From the NCBI GenBank assembly GCA_017455565.1, contig JAFSZV010000019.1, positions 1-46,494 of the forward strand: a stretch of DNA of 46,494 nucleotides, read 5' to 3'. Of the stretch, positions 33,691 through 46,494 are shown piece by piece. A model generated the notes under the pieces. That model worked only from the letters and a program-made list of their open reading frames with translations. It was not told the origin of the DNA and searched no databases. Each line of letters starts with the position of its first letter. The stretch's first letter is position 1. Source of the DNA: Clostridia bacterium (GTDB taxonomy: Bacteria; Bacillota; Clostridia; Oscillospirales; Butyricicoccaceae). Both the position numbers and the translations under genes were made by a program.

Positions 33691-34173
33691 ATGAGACTGA
33701 CAGCAGACGAAGCATTCCGGGCTTACGGCGACCGGATCTTCCGCGCGGCGCTGAGCGTGTGCCGCAATCAGGCAGACGCCGACGACGTGGTGCAGGACGT
33801 GATGATCCGCTACCATTCGCTGGGACAGCAGTACGAGAGCGAGGAGCATCTTAAGGCGTGGCTTTTGCGGGTGGCGGTCAACCGGGCAAAGGATATCACA
33901 GCGTCCTTCTGGCGAAGAAACAAGACCTCGTGGGAGGACTGCATGGAAGAGGCGGCCTTTGAGGAGCCGGCCGACGGCCGCCTGTTTGCGGCAGTGATGG
34001 GATTGCCCGAGCGCTATCGCATTGTGATCCATCTGTTTTATTACGAGGAATATTCCGTGCGTGAGATCGCGGACATCCTGCGAAGAAGCGAGGGAACGGT
34101 CAAAAGTCAGCTCAACCGGGGCCGGGCGCTCCTGAAAACCAAACTGAAGGAGGAATGGGACGATGACGAATAA
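33691..34173 (+). CDS. ECF-family RNA polymerase sigma factor
   Basis: A 160-residue sigma-70 family protein with only regions 2 and 4. Region 2: CRNQADADDVVQDVMIRYH and HLKAWLLRVAVNRAKD. Region 4: LPERYRIVIHLFYYEEYSVREIADILRRSEGTVKSQLNRGRALLK, with the helix-turn-helix. The ATG at 33691 is chosen because the nearer ATG (33685) meets a stop at once. Its end overlaps the start of a membrane protein by 11 bases, the usual sigma/anti-sigma layout. Target genes cannot be read here. Confidence 0.93.
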   Translation: MRLTADEAFRAYGDRIFRAALSVCRNQADADDVVQDVMIRYHSLGQQYESEEHLKAWLLRVAVNRAKDITASFWRRNKTSWEDCMEEAAFEEPADGRLFAAVMGLPERYRIVIHLFYYEEYSVREIADILRRSEGTVKSQLNRGRALLKTKLKEEWDDDE

Positions 34174-34750
34174 AGAACGCTATCAGAAGACCTTTTCCGC
34201 GTTTCATACTTCCTGCGATTTTTCAAAGGAGAGAGAAAACATGAACTCGAAAAAAACCGTTCGCATTTCCCGCTTGGCCGCCGTCTGCGCGGCGCTGGCG
34301 ATCGTTTTGGGACTGGCCACCGCGGCCTATGCTGCCGACATCGGCGGCGTGCGGCGCAGCATCCAGCTTTGGATTTACGGAGATCAAACGGATGTGATTC
34401 TTGAGATTGAAAACGGGCACTATTCTCTGACTTATGAGGATGCAGACGGGAATATCCGACATCAAAGCGGAGGCGGTGTAGCGGTCGACCCCAGCGGGAG
34501 GGTGCGTCCCGCTACGGAAGACGAGATTTTGCAGGAGCTGAATATGCCGGATGTGGTATATGAAGAGGATGGCACGGTTTGGGTGTATTACTTCGATCAG
34601 AAGGTTGAGATCACGGATCAATTCGGCGATCAGGGCGTTTGCTATGTGCAGCTTAAGGACGGCGAAGGCGTGCTTTATATGACGATCAAAGATCATAGCG
34701 GATATTCCGTCGACAAGCACAAGTATCCAAACCCCAGATCGTTTAATTGA
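34163..34750 (+). CDS. Putative membrane anti-sigma factor
   Basis: A 195-residue protein with a short cytosolic N-terminus (MTNKERYQKTFSAFHTSCDF), one membrane segment (about 36-58) and an extracytoplasmic part of about 135 residues without a recognised fold. The KERYQKTFSA opening is common in Clostridia proteins encoded after ECF sigma genes, so an anti-sigma role is likely (inference from context). No HxxxCxxC zinc motif is present. AAGGAGG stands 9 bases before ATG 34163. A second in-frame ATG at 34241 has its own AAAGGAGA and would give a shorter form lacking the N-terminal sigma-binding part. Confidence 0.75.
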   Translation: MTNKERYQKTFSAFHTSCDFSKERENMNSKKTVRISRLAAVCAALAIVLGLATAAYAADIGGVRRSIQLWIYGDQTDVILEIENGHYSLTYEDADGNIRHQSGGGVAVDPSGRVRPATEDEILQELNMPDVVYEEDGTVWVYYFDQKVEITDQFGDQGVCYVQLKDGEGVLYMTIKDHSGYSVDKHKYPNPRSFN

Positions 34751-34824
34751 CATCGTCAAGAGCGGGCGGCAGAGGTTTCTGCCGCCTCAGCTTGCCGCGA
34801 ACCGTACGCTTCAAACGCAAAGCC

Positions 34825-34857
34825 GCCGCAGGTACACGCCTGCGGCAGCTTTCTGTT
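34825..34857 (+). terminator. Probable terminator after the sigma/anti-sigma pair
   Basis: GCCGCAGG (34825-34832) pairs with CCTGCGGC (34839-34846), followed by AGCTTTCTGTTT. A further inverted repeat, GGCGGCAG/CTGCCGCC, lies at 34765-34786. The rest of 34750-34920 holds no gene that I can support. Confidence 0.5.
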
Positions 34858-34920
34858 TCCTATCACATGAAAAAAACCTTGTCAATTGCCGTTTTTTACG
34901 AAAATTTTGAAAAAAGATTG

Positions 34921-34949
34921 TTGACTTCGCATTAAAATGGTGATAAAAT
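34921..34949 (+). promoter_or_regulatory. Promoter of rpoBC
   Basis: TTGACT (34921-34926), 17-base spacer, TAAAAT (34944-34949) in an AT-rich stretch. It predicts a start near 34956 and a leader of about 157 bases. Confidence 0.75.
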
Positions 34950-34954
34950 AAAAA

Positions 34955-34987
34955 ACTGTACCACTATGGGTACAGTGCGCCTTTTTT
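34955..34987 (+). terminator. Hairpin plus T-run at the 5' end of the rpoB transcript (possible attenuator)
   Basis: ACTGTACC (34955-34962) pairs perfectly with GGTACAGT (34969-34976), then GCGCC and TTTTTT (34982-34987). It begins at the predicted first base of the rpoBC mRNA, so every transcript from this promoter must pass it. Confidence 0.6.
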
Positions 34988-35112
34988 GCTGAAATTAGTA
35001 TAACCGACTTTACCGGAAAATGCAAGAGAAAATCGGAATAAAGACGCAACTACTCCGGGCGTATTAAGTGTATATTGGTTTTTGAAAATACAGAAATGGA
35101 GTGAGACAGCCG

Positions 35113-38100
35113 ATGAAAGATCTTCGCTGCGGAAAAAAAATCCGCAAGAGCTTCTCCCGGACCGACGAGATCCTGGAGATGCCTAACCTCATCGAGGTCC
35201 AGAAGAAGTCCTACCGCTGGTTCTTGGAAGAGGGCCTGCGCGCCGTCTTCAAAGACGTGGGCGCCATCACCGACTACACCGGCAATCTGGAGCTGACCTT
35301 CTTGGATTACACCCTGGAGGACACCCCCAAGTACAGCATCATCGAGTGCAAGGAACGCGATACCACTTACGCCGCTCCGCTGAAGGTCCGCATCCGCCTC
35401 CGCAACAAAGAGACCGAGGAGATCAAGGAGCAGGAGATCTTCATGGGTGATTTCCAGTTGATGACCGACAGCGGCACCTTTATCATCAACGGCGCCGAGC
35501 GCGTCATCGTCTCCCAGATCGTCCGCTCTCCCGGCATGTATTACGGCGTCAACAACGACCGGCCCGAAAAGACCTGCCATACCTGCACCGTGATCCCTTA
35601 TCGCGGCGCCTGGCTGGAATACGAGACCGACGTCAACGATATTTTCTATGTTCGCATCGACAAAAACCGCAAGGTGCCCGTCACCTCGCTGATCCGTGCG
35701 CTGGGCGTGGAGACCGACGCCCAGATCAAGGAGCTTTTTGGCGAAGACGAGCGCATCCTCGCCACCATCGAAAAGGATACTGCTGCCCATAACAGGGAAG
35801 AGGCCCTGATCGAGATCTACAAGCGCCTCCGTCCCGGCGAGCCCCCCACGGTGGACTCCGCCGAGACTATGCTCAATAACCTGTTCTTCGATCCCAAACG
35901 GTATGATCTGTCCGCTGTGGGCCGCTACAAGTTTAATAAAAAAATGGCGTTGGGCAAGCGGCTTTCCGGCCACAAGCTGGCCCGTCCGCTGGCCGATCCC
36001 CGTACCGGCGAGGTGCTGGCCAACGCCGGCGAGGTTATCTCCCGCGAGCGCGCCGAGGAGATTGAACGCACGGGTGCGAGCGAAGCGTGGCTGGACATTG
36101 AGGGGAAGGAAGTCAAGATCTTCTCCAACCGGATGGTCTGGCTGCGTGATTTCGTCGAGTGCGACGAAAAGGCGCTGGGCATCAACGAGCACGTCAGCTT
36201 CCCCAAGCTGTGCGAGCTGATGGACAAGTATGAGGGCGAAGAACTGCTGGACGCCATTCGTGACAGTGTGCCCGAGCTCATCCCAAACCACGTCACCCCC
36301 GACGACGTAATGGCCTCCATCAACTATATGTGCGGCTTGGTCTATGGCATCGGCACGCCGGATGACATCGACCATCTGGGCAACCGCCGCCTGCGCTCGG
36401 TGGGCGAGCTTCTGCAGAATCAGTTCCGCATCGGCTTCTCCCGCATGGAGCGCGTGATCCGCGAGCGTATGACCATTCAGGATCTGGATATTGTCACTCC
36501 CCAGAGTCTCATCAACATCCGCCCCGTCACCGCCGCCATCAAGGAGTTCTTCGGCTCCTCGCCGCTGTCTCAGTTCATGGATCAGACCAACCCGCTGGCC
36601 GAACTGACCCACAAGCGCCGTATGTCGGCCCTGGGTCCCGGCGGTCTGTCCCGCGACCGGGCCAACTTCGAAGTGCGCGACGTGCATTACAGCCACTATG
36701 GCCGTCTGTGCCCCATCGAGACCCCCGAAGGTCCCAACATCGGCCTGATCTCTTATCTGGCCACCTATGCCCGCATCAATGATTACGGCTTTATCGAGGC
36801 GCCCTATCGCCTGATCGACAAAGCCACCGGCCGCGTTACCGACGAGGTGCGCTATATGACCGCCGACGTGGAGGACGAATATATCATCGCTCAGGCCAAC
36901 GAGCCGCTGGACGAGGATCACCGCATCAAGGCCGCCCGCGTCACCTGCCGCCATCGCTCCGACATCATCGAGGTGGACCGCGACAGGGTGGACCTCATCG
37001 ACGTTTCGCCCAAGATGATGGTCTCCGTGGCCACCGCCATGATCCCCTTCCTGGAGAACGACGACGCCAACCGCGCCCTGATGGGTTCCAACATGCAGCG
37101 GCAGGCCGTGCCCTTGATGGTTACGGAAGCGCCGCTGGTGGCCACCGGCATTGAGTACAAGGCAGCCGTCGATTCCGGCACCGTGCCACTGGCGCAGGAT
37201 TCCGGCGTGGTCACCCGCGTGGACGCCGACTCCGTCACCATCAAATACGATACGCTGGGCACCCAGACCCATAAGCTCATCAAATTCCTGCGCTCCAATC
37301 AGGGCACCTGCGTCAACCAGCGCCCCATTGTGGACGTGGGAGAGCATGTGGAGAAGGGCGACGTCATCGCAGACGGCGCCTCCACCAGCCAGGGCGAGAT
37401 CTCGCTGGGCAAGAACGCCCTTATCGGCTTCATGACCTGGGAGGGCTATAACTACGAGGACGCCGTTCTGCTGAACGAACGTCTGGTGCGCGAGGATGTT
37501 TATACCTCGCTCCACGTGGAAGAATATGAGATGGAATCCCGCGACACCAAGCTGGGTCCCGAGGAGATCACCCGCGACATCCCCAACGTGGGCGAAGATG
37601 CCCTGCGGGATCTGGATGAGCGGGGCATCATCCGCATCGGCGCGGAGGTGCGCTCGGGCGACATTCTGGTTGGCAAGGTCACGCCAAAGGGAGAGACCGA
37701 GCTTACCGCCGAGGAGCGCCTGCTGCGGGCCATCTTCGGGGAAAAGGCCAGAGAGGTGCGTGACACTTCGCTGCGCGTGCCCCACGGCGAAGCCGGCACC
37801 ATTGTGGACGTGAAGGTTTTTACCCGCCAGAACGGCGACGAGTTGACCCCCGGCGTCAATATGAAGGTCTGCTGCTACATCGCCCAGAAGCGTAAGATCA
37901 GCGTGGGCGACAAGATGGCTGGCCGTCACGGAAACAAGGGCGTCGTTTCCCGCATCCTGCCGCAGGAGGATATGCCCTTCCTGCCCGACGGACGCCCGCT
38001 GGACATCGTGCTCAATCCGCTGGGCGTGCCTTCCCGTATGAATATCGGTCAGGTGCTTGAGGTCCACCTGGGCTATGCCGCCCGGGCACTGGGCATCCAC

Positions 38101-38994
38101 GTGGCCACCCCCGTGTTCGACGGCGCCAAGGAAGAGGACATCAGCGCCCTTCTGAAGGAGGCTGGCCTTTACCGCTCGATCCTGCGGGACGAGAACCGGG
38201 ACCCCAACATCGCCAAGAAGGATCTGTACGAAGAAATTACCGACGAAGACGGCGTGAAGACCCACCGCCTGCTCACCGCTGAGGAGAAGCAGAATTACGA
38301 ATACCGCGAAGCCCTGCGTCTGGCGGATAAGCTGAAGATTGTGGACGGCAAGGCCATCCTGTACGACGGCCGCACCGGCATGCCCTTCGACAACCCCGTC
38401 ACCGTCGGCGTTATGTATTACCTCAAGCTGCACCATCTGGTGGACGACAAGATCCACGCCCGCTCCACCGGCCCCTACAGTCTTGTCACGCAGCAGCCGC
38501 TGGGCGGTAAGGCCCAGTTTGGCGGCCAGCGCTTTGGCGAGATGGAAGTTTGGGCCTTGGAGGCTTACGGTGCCGCTTATACCCTGCAGGAGATCCTCAC
38601 CGTCAAGTCCGACGATATCGTGGGCCGCGTGAAGACCTACGAGGCCATCGTCAAGGGCCACAATGTGCCCACGCCCGGCGTACCCGAGTCCTTTAAGGTT
38701 TTGGTGAAGGAGCTGCAATCGCTGGGTCTCGACATCCGCGTTCTGGACAAGAACATGGAGGAGATCGAGCTGATCACCGACGACGATGACGACAATTACG
38801 AAAAGGTCCTCCGCGAGGATTCCTACGGCTCTGCCCGCGACTTTGAAGACGCCGGCTTCGGCATTGAGAACGAGAACGGCGAGATGGAAGCGGCCGAGCC
38901 TTCTGATGAGGACGAGGCGGAATCCGGGGACGAAGAATTTGATTTCGAGAGCGTTGTGGCCGAAGAACTGGGCGACCTCTCGGATGAGAATTGA
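35113..38994 (+). CDS. rpoB: RNA polymerase beta subunit
   Basis: A 1293-residue catalytic subunit. The rifampicin pocket is wild type: the cluster begins [20 protein letters not shown], with D490, H500 and S505 in place of E. coli D516, H526 and S531. Other landmarks: [17 protein letters not shown] and the C-terminal [24 protein letters not shown]. It has an acidic C-terminal tail of about 60 residues ([14 protein letters not shown]). ATG 35113 is used, 6-7 bases after GGAGTGAG; GTG 35101 is an alternative in frame. Unlike in Bacillus, rplL is not directly upstream. Confidence 0.98.
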   Translation: MKDLRCGKKIRKSFSRTDEILEMPNLIEVQKKSYRWFLEEGLRAVFKDVGAITDYTGNLELTFLDYTLEDTPKYSIIECKERDTTYAAPLKVRIRLRNKETEEIKEQEIFMGDFQLMTDSGTFIINGAERVIVSQIVRSPGMYYGVNNDRPEKTCHTCTVIPYRGAWLEYETDVNDIFYVRIDKNRKVPVTSLIRALGVETDAQIKELFGEDERILATIEKDTAAHNREEALIEIYKRLRPGEPPTVDSAETMLNNLFFDPKRYDLSAVGRYKFNKKMALGKRLSGHKLARPLADPRTGEVLANAGEVISRERAEEIERTGASEAWLDIEGKEVKIFSNRMVWLRDFVECDEKALGINEHVSFPKLCELMDKYEGEELLDAIRDSVPELIPNHVTPDDVMASINYMCGLVYGIGTPDDIDHLGNRRLRSVGELLQNQFRIGFSRMERVIRERMTIQDLDIVTPQSLINIRPVTAAIKEFFGSSPLSQFMDQTNPLAELTHKRRMSALGPGGLSRDRANFEVRDVHYSHYGRLCPIETPEGPNIGLISYLATYARINDYGFIEAPYRLIDKATGRVTDEVRYMTADVEDEYIIAQANEPLDEDHRIKAARVTCRHRSDIIEVDRDRVDLIDVSPKMMVSVATAMIPFLENDDANRALMGSNMQRQAVPLMVTEAPLVATGIEYKAAVDSGTVPLAQDSGVVTRVDADSVTIKYDTLGTQTHKLIKFLRSNQGTCVNQRPIVDVGEHVEKGDVIADGASTSQGEISLGKNALIGFMTWEGYNYEDAVLLNERLVREDVYTSLHVEEYEMESRDTKLGPEEITRDIPNVGEDALRDLDERGIIRIGAEVRSGDILVGKVTPKGETELTAEERLLRAIFGEKAREVRDTSLRVPHGEAGTIVDVKVFTRQNGDELTPGVNMKVCCYIAQKRKISVGDKMAGRHGNKGVVSRILPQEDMPFLPDGRPLDIVLNPLGVPSRMNIGQVLEVHLGYAARALGIHVATPVFDGAKEEDISALLKEAGLYRSILRDENRDPNIAKKDLYEEITDEDGVKTHRLLTAEEKQNYEYREALRLADKLKIVDGKAILYDGRTGMPFDNPVTVGVMYYLKLHHLVDDKIHARSTGPYSLVTQQPLGGKAQFGGQRFGEMEVWALEAYGAAYTLQEILTVKSDDIVGRVKTYEAIVKGHNVPTPGVPESFKVLVKELQSLGLDIRVLDKNMEEIELITDDDDDNYEKVLREDSYGSARDFEDAGFGIENENGEMEAAEPSDEDEAESGDEEFDFESVVAEELGDLSDEN

Positions 38995-39011
38995 GAAAGG
39001 AGAAGGATACA

Positions 39012-42576
<3,565 letters not shown>

Positions 42577-42584
<8 letters not shown>

Positions 42585-42605
42585 TTGAAAAACTTGTATT
42601 ATACT
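42577..42605 (+). promoter_or_regulatory. Internal promoter for the L7Ae-rpsL-rpsG-fusA stretch
   Basis: TTGACT (42577-42582), 17-base spacer, TATACT (42600-42605). The -35 lies inside the last codons of rpoC; the start would fall about 25 bases before the L7Ae-like gene. It would let ribosomal genes be made independently of rpoBC. Confidence 0.75.
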
Positions 42606-42636
42606 AAAATAGTTGCGAGTGCATAGGGGGAAGACG

Positions 42637-42882
42637 ATGCTTTTGAACTTGAAGGATCAAGCGAAGACCGTCGGACTGAAGCAATCGCAGCGGGCGATCC
42701 GGGAAGGGAGAGCCCAACAGGTCTTTTTGGCCGACGACGCCGACGGGCGCATCCGGCAGGAGCTGGAGCAGCTTTGCGTGCTTGCCGGCATCCCTGTGAC
42801 GCCGGTGGCTTCCATGGAGGAGCTGGGCCGCGCCTGCGGCATCCGGGTGGGGGCCGCTGTAGCCGTCGTTTTGAAGACCTGA
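42637..42882 (+). CDS. rplGB: L7Ae-like ribosome-associated protein (YbxF family)
   Basis: An 81-residue L7Ae/L30e-fold protein. The pattern [24 protein letters not shown]…[34 protein letters not shown] matches kink-turn RNA binders; members in this place (between rpoC and rpsL) are known in Bacillus as YbxF. ATG 42637 follows AGGGGGA; an upstream in-frame ATG at 42613 lacks a site. Confidence 0.88.
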   Translation: MLLNLKDQAKTVGLKQSQRAIREGRAQQVFLADDADGRIRQELEQLCVLAGIPVTPVASMEELGRACGIRVGAAVAVVLKT

Positions 42883-42898
42883 AGTCACACTATCACCG

Positions 42899-42919
42899 CC
42901 GCGGGTCGTTTCCCCGCGG
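42899..42919 (+). other. Hairpin in the rpsL leader
   Basis: CCGCGGG (42899-42905) pairs with CCCGCGG (42913-42919), with possible outer pairs; no T-run follows. Located 40 bases before rpsL. Could be a leader structure contacted by a ribosomal protein, or a processing site. Confidence 0.35.
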
Positions 42920-42958
42920 TGCGGAATAGAAAATCTTAAAGAAGGAGGAATATCGTCA

Positions 42959-43372
42959 ATGCCTACATTTAACCAGTTGGTAAGAAAGGGCAGAGAGCAG
43001 GCTACCTACAAGTCTACCGCTCCGGCGCTGCAGAAGGGCTATAATTCCAAGAAGAAACAGTCGATTGATCTGTCTTCTCCCCAGAAGCGCGGCGTCTGCA
43101 CCACCGTGAAGACCATGACCCCGAAGAAGCCGAACTCTGCGCTGCGGAAAGTCGCTCGTGTGCGTCTGACCAACGGCATGGAAGTCTGGGGCTATATCCC
43201 CGGCGTGGGCCACAACCTGCAGGAGCACTCTGTCGTTATGGTCCGCGGCGGCCGTGTCAAGGATCTGCCCGGTGTGCGTTACCACATCATCCGCGGCAAG
43301 CTGGACACCCAGGGCGTTTCCGGCCGTATGCAGGGCCGTTCCAAGTACGGCGCCAAGCGGCCCAAAAAGTGA
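42959..43372 (+). CDS. rpsL: Ribosomal protein uS12
   Basis: A 137-residue S12 with the Firmicutes-length N-terminal insertion. [12 protein letters not shown] start and [17 protein letters not shown] are present. The streptomycin-related lysines are wild type: K56 (TPKKPNSA) and K101 ([13 protein letters not shown]), equivalent to E. coli K42/43 region and K87/88. GGAGGA precedes the ATG. Confidence 0.98.
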   Translation: MPTFNQLVRKGREQATYKSTAPALQKGYNSKKKQSIDLSSPQKRGVCTTVKTMTPKKPNSALRKVARVRLTNGMEVWGYIPGVGHNLQEHSVVMVRGGRVKDLPGVRYHIIRGKLDTQGVSGRMQGRSKYGAKRPKK

Positions 43373-43417
43373 GCCCGCAAAAACCACTCAGGTAAAAGCA
43401 TAAGCAAAGCAGACGCT

Positions 43418-43445
43418 TTGGACGGTATTTCTTATCCATTATAAG
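43418..43445 (+). promoter_or_regulatory. Possible promoter before rpsG
   Basis: TTGGAC (43418-43423), 16-base spacer, TATAAG (43440-43445), in a 154-base gap between rpsL and rpsG that also has the ten-base direct repeat AAGCATAAGC at 43396-43405 and 43472-43481. Weak. Confidence 0.35.
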
Positions 43446-43526
43446 AATTTCCCGTTCTATGGCGCTGACAGAAGCATAAGCGCTTTTGAGTACCTATGAA
43501 ATCATTCTATGAAGGAGGGAAGCAAA

Positions 43527-43997
43527 GTGCCCAGAAGAGGAAATGTACCCAAGCGGGATGTCCTTCCGGACCCGCTTTACAATTCAAAACTGGTTACCAA
43601 GCTCATCAACAATATCATGCTTGACGGCAAAAAGGGCATTGCCCAGAAGATCGTCTATGACGCGTTTGATATTGTCAAGGAAAAAACCGGAAAAGACCCC
43701 TGCGAGGCCTTTGAGACGGCCATGGAAAACGTCATGCCCGTGCTCGAGGTCAAGTCCCGCCGCGTGGGCGGTTCCAACTATCAGGTCCCCATGGACGTTC
43801 GTCCCGACCGCCGTCAGACCCTGGGTCTGCGCTGGATCACGTCCTATGCCCGCTCCCGTGGGGAAAAGACCATGAAGGAACGCCTGGCCGGCGAGATTAT
43901 GGACGCCATGAACAGCACCGGCGGCGCCGTCAAGAAACGTGACGACGTTCACAAGATGGCCGAGGCCAACAAGGCCTTCGCCCACTTCCGCTGGTAA
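43527..43997 (+). CDS. rpsG: Ribosomal protein uS7
   Basis: A 156-residue S7: [20 protein letters not shown] at the N-terminus, [16 protein letters not shown], and C-terminal [13 protein letters not shown], at the usual length. The start is GTG 43527 with AAGGAGGG upstream; the in-frame ATG at 43509 would overlap that site and give a non-family extension. Confidence 0.97.
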   Translation: MPRRGNVPKRDVLPDPLYNSKLVTKLINNIMLDGKKGIAQKIVYDAFDIVKEKTGKDPCEAFETAMENVMPVLEVKSRRVGGSNYQVPMDVRPDRRQTLGLRWITSYARSRGEKTMKERLAGEIMDAMNSTGGAVKKRDDVHKMAEANKAFAHFRW

Positions 43998-44042
43998 GCT
44001 GACGGCGCAATCTATGAATCACCATTCGAAAGGAGACAGCAG

Positions 44043-46112
44043 ATGCCCAGACAGTATCCTTTGGAGCTGACTCGCAACATCGGGATCATGGCGCATATCG
44101 ACGCCGGCAAGACGACGACGACCGAGCGCATTCTGTTTTACACCGGTGTAAACCATAAAATGGGCGAGACACACGATGGCGCCGCCACCATGGACTGGAT
44201 GGAGCAGGAGCAGGAGAGAGGAATCACCATCACTTCTGCTGCTACCACTTGCGTTTGGAAGGGCCATCGCATCAATATCATCGACACCCCGGGCCACGTG
44301 GACTTCACGGTGGAGGTGGAGCGTTCGCTGCGCGTCCTCGATGGCAGCGTGACGGTGCTCTGCGCCAAGGGCGGCGTCGAACCGCAGTCGGAAACTGTAT
44401 GGCATCAGGCTGACAAGTACGGCGTTCCCCGTATGGTATACGTCAACAAGATGGATATCATGGGTGCCGACTTCTTCCACGTCATCCGTATGATGGAGGA
44501 TCGCCTGAAATGCGTTCCCGTGCCCATTCAGCTTCCCATTGGCGCGGAAGAGACCTTCCGCGGTATCATCGACCTGGTGGAGATGAAGGCGGACGTTTAT
44601 TATGACGATCTGGGTAAGGACATGCGTGTGGAAGAGATCCCCGAGGACATGCGCGATCTGGCCGAGGAATACCGCGGCAAGATGCTGGAAGCCATCTCCG
44701 AATACGACGACGAGATCATGATGAAGTATCTGGAGGGCGAAGAGATCTCCAGCGAGAGCATCCGCAAGGCCATCCGTGCCGCCACCATCGCCGTCAAGAT
44801 CGTGCCCGTGACCTGCGGCACCTCGTACCGCAACAAGGGCGTGCAGAAGCTGCTGGATGCCATCGTAGATTTCATGCCCTCTCCGCTGGACAAAAAGGCT
44901 ATCGAGGGCGTCAATCCCAACACCGACCAGCCGGAAGAGCGTCATGCCTCCGACACCGAGCCATTCGCGGCCCTGGCGTTTAAGATCATGACCGACCCCT
45001 ATGTGGGTAAGCTGTGCTTCTTCCGGGTCTATTCGGGCACCATCGCGGCAGGAACCACCGCCATCAACTCCGTTAAACGGCAGCGTGAGCGTTTCGGCCG
45101 CATCCTGATGATGCACGCCAACCACCGGGAAGATATCGACATGGCCTATTCCGGCGACATCGCCGCCGTGGTGGGCTTGAAGAACACCACCACCGGCGAT
45201 ACGCTGTGCGATCCCGACCATCCCATCATTCTGGAGTCCATGGAGTTCCCTGAGCCGGTCATCCGCGTGGCCATCGAGCCTAAAACCAAGGCCGGCCAGG
45301 AAAAGATGGGCATCGCTCTGGCCAAGCTGGCCGAAGAGGACCCCACCTTCCGGACCTATACCGATGAGGAGACCGGTCAGACCATCATTGCCGGCATGGG
45401 CGAGCTTCACCTGGAGATCATCGTCGACCGCCTGCTTCGCGAGTTCAAGGTTGAGGCCAACGTGGGCAAGCCCCAAGTCGCCTATAAGGAGACCGTTCGC
45501 AAGACCGTTGACGTCGATCACAAGTACAGCCGCCAGTCCGGCGGTAAGGGCCAGTACGGTCACGTCAAGATCACGCTGGAGCCCAACGAGTCCGGCAAGG
45601 GCTATGAGTTCATTAACAAGGTCGTGGGCGGCGCCGTTCCCAAGGAGTATATCCCCGCGGTCGACGCCGGTATCCAGGGCGCGATGCATTCCGGCGTGCT
45701 GGCGGGCTATCCCGTGGTGGATGTGAAGGTCACGCTGTTCGACGGTTCGTATCACGAGGTGGACTCTTCCGAAATGGCCTTTAAGATCGCCGGTTCCATG
45801 GCGTTCAAGGAAGCCATGCGTAAGGCCGATCCCGTTTTGATGGAGCCCATCATGAAGGTTTCCGTCATCGTCCCCGAGGATTACATGGGTGACGTCATTG
45901 GTGACCTCAACTCCCGCCGTGGCCAGATCCAGGGCATGGAAGCCCGCGGCGCATCCCAGCAGATCGACGCTTTCGTCCCGCTGTCTGAGATGTTCGGCTA
46001 CGCCACTGACCTTCGTTCCCGCACTCAAGGACGCGGCCAGTACACCATGGAGCCCAGCCACTACACCGAAGTGCCCAAGTCCATTCAGGAAAAGCTGGCA
46101 AATAACAAGTAA
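44043..46112 (+). CDS. fusA: Translation elongation factor G
   Basis: A 689-residue GTPase that drives tRNA/mRNA translocation. G-motifs: [15 protein letters not shown] (G1), RGITITSA (G2), DTPGHVDF (G3), NKMD (G4). After NKMD the usual Arg-Thr-GADF reads IMGADF, a minor variation. Domain IV ([19 protein letters not shown]) and domain V are complete. AAAGGAGA precedes ATG 44043, 45 bases after rpsG. Confidence 0.98.
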   Translation: MPRQYPLELTRNIGIMAHIDAGKTTTTERILFYTGVNHKMGETHDGAATMDWMEQEQERGITITSAATTCVWKGHRINIIDTPGHVDFTVEVERSLRVLDGSVTVLCAKGGVEPQSETVWHQADKYGVPRMVYVNKMDIMGADFFHVIRMMEDRLKCVPVPIQLPIGAEETFRGIIDLVEMKADVYYDDLGKDMRVEEIPEDMRDLAEEYRGKMLEAISEYDDEIMMKYLEGEEISSESIRKAIRAATIAVKIVPVTCGTSYRNKGVQKLLDAIVDFMPSPLDKKAIEGVNPNTDQPEERHASDTEPFAALAFKIMTDPYVGKLCFFRVYSGTIAAGTTAINSVKRQRERFGRILMMHANHREDIDMAYSGDIAAVVGLKNTTTGDTLCDPDHPIILESMEFPEPVIRVAIEPKTKAGQEKMGIALAKLAEEDPTFRTYTDEETGQTIIAGMGELHLEIIVDRLLREFKVEANVGKPQVAYKETVRKTVDVDHKYSRQSGGKGQYGHVKITLEPNESGKGYEFINKVVGGAVPKEYIPAVDAGIQGAMHSGVLAGYPVVDVKVTLFDGSYHEVDSSEMAFKIAGSMAFKEAMRKADPVLMEPIMKVSVIVPEDYMGDVIGDLNSRRGQIQGMEARGASQQIDAFVPLSEMFGYATDLRSRTQGRGQYTMEPSHYTEVPKSIQEKLANNK

Positions 46113-46126
46113 ATCTCTAAAATCTC

Positions 46127-46155
46127 TTGCTTTTTTCTGCGGTATCCTATAAAAT
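46127..46155 (+). promoter_or_regulatory. Promoter of tuf
   Basis: TTGCTT (46127-46132), 17-base spacer, TAAAAT (46150-46155), 65 bases before the tuf ATG. No terminator is visible after fusA, so tuf may be read from both the operon and its own promoter. Confidence 0.65.
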
Positions 46156-46220
46156 AGGGATGATATACCGCAAAAAGACGAAACACTTTATTATGTAAAA
46201 TACAAGGAGGAACAAGTACC

Positions 46221-46494
46221 ATGGCAAAGGCAAAATTCGAAAGAACGAAACCCCACGTTAACATTGGTACCATCGGCCATGTTGACCACGGCAAGACCAC
46301 TCTGACCGCTGCTATTACCAAGTGGCTCTCTCTGCAGGGCAAGGCCCAGTTCGAGGCTTATGACTCCATCGACAAGGCTCCCGAGGAGAAGGCTCGTGGT
46401 ATCACGATCAACACCGCTCACGTTGAGTACGAGACCGACAAGCGCCACTATGCGCACGTCGACTGCCCGGGCCATGCCGACTATATCAAATACA
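46221..46494 (+). CDS. tuf: Translation elongation factor Tu (5' part, cut by window edge)
   Basis: The first 91 codons of EF-Tu: [32 protein letters not shown] (G1), [14 protein letters not shown] (G2) and the start of G3, [16 protein letters not shown] lies before ATG 46221. It delivers aminoacyl-tRNA to the ribosome. The frame is still open at the window end. Confidence 0.98.
   Translation, partial: MAKAKFERTKPHVNIGTIGHVDHGKTTLTAAITKWLSLQGKAQFEAYDSIDKAPEEKARGITINTAHVEYETDKRHYAHVDCPGHADYIKY

Noticed and set aside
43396..43481. Ten-base direct repeat AAGCATAAGC before rpsG as a regulatory element
   Set aside because: Two short copies in an AT-rich gap are easily due to chance; no symmetry or known S7-binding structure could be built.

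Overview
The window is about 46.5 kb of a mostly GC-rich chromosome from an anaerobic monoderm bacterium of the Clostridia, probably a gut Oscillospiraceae-type lineage (inference). The evidence is the rpoB-rpoC-L7Ae-rpsL-rpsG-fusA-tuf order, a giant secreted protease with C-terminal SLH domains, superoxide reductase plus ferritin in place of classical aerobic oxidative defence, an anaerobic (cobalt-first, cbi-type) cobalamin pathway, a stand-alone two-gene SUF-like machine, and strong AGGAGG ribosome sites with sigma-A-like promoters.

Left end (1-1810): an AT-rich block of foreign character. It holds the tail of an unknown gene, an acyltransferase-3 membrane protein, and the C-terminal third of a large serine recombinase whose front is missing. 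From 1955 the native chromosome starts: ferritin and desulfoferrodoxin (iron storage and superoxide reduction), a 2265-residue SLH-anchored subtilase, an SmsC/SmsB-type Fe-S assembly pair, and an orphan protein with a weak resemblance to immunity proteins. An Ldh-family dehydrogenase on the minus strand follows. A second AT-rich island (about 14050-14690) holds gene fragments and a HEAT-like gene broken by an in-frame TGA.

Middle (14.8-22 kb): free methionine-(R)-sulfoxide reductase, then leftward a lipoprotein, a four-gene carbohydrate-type ABC importer (ATPase, two permeases, binding protein) and a glycerate kinase. Convergent and adjacent units are separated by clear hairpin terminators.

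22.1-33.6 kb: one tight rightward cobalamin operon with a sigma-A promoter, a B12 riboswitch and an intrinsic terminator before the first gene: cbiA, cbiC, cbiD, cbiF, cbiG, cbiH, a cbiJ-cbiE-cbiT triple fusion, cbiB, cobD and cbiP. It covers most of the corrin ring chemistry, both amidation steps and aminopropanol attachment. CbiL, a cobalt chelatase and the lower-ligand/nucleotide-loop genes are not here.

33.6-46.5 kb: an ECF sigma factor with an ECF-like promoter, and its putative membrane anti-sigma partner. Next comes the core information-processing block: rpoB and rpoC, with their own promoter and a hairpin plus T-run at the predicted transcript start, an L7Ae-like protein, rpsL, rpsG, fusA, and the beginning of tuf, which runs off the window. 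No CRISPR array, tRNA, rRNA, intact insertion sequence or prophage was seen. The least ordinary items are the subtilase carrying both dockerin-like and cohesin-like modules, the minimal SUF pair, the hairpins at the 5' ends of the rpoB and ferritin transcripts, and the two relic islands.
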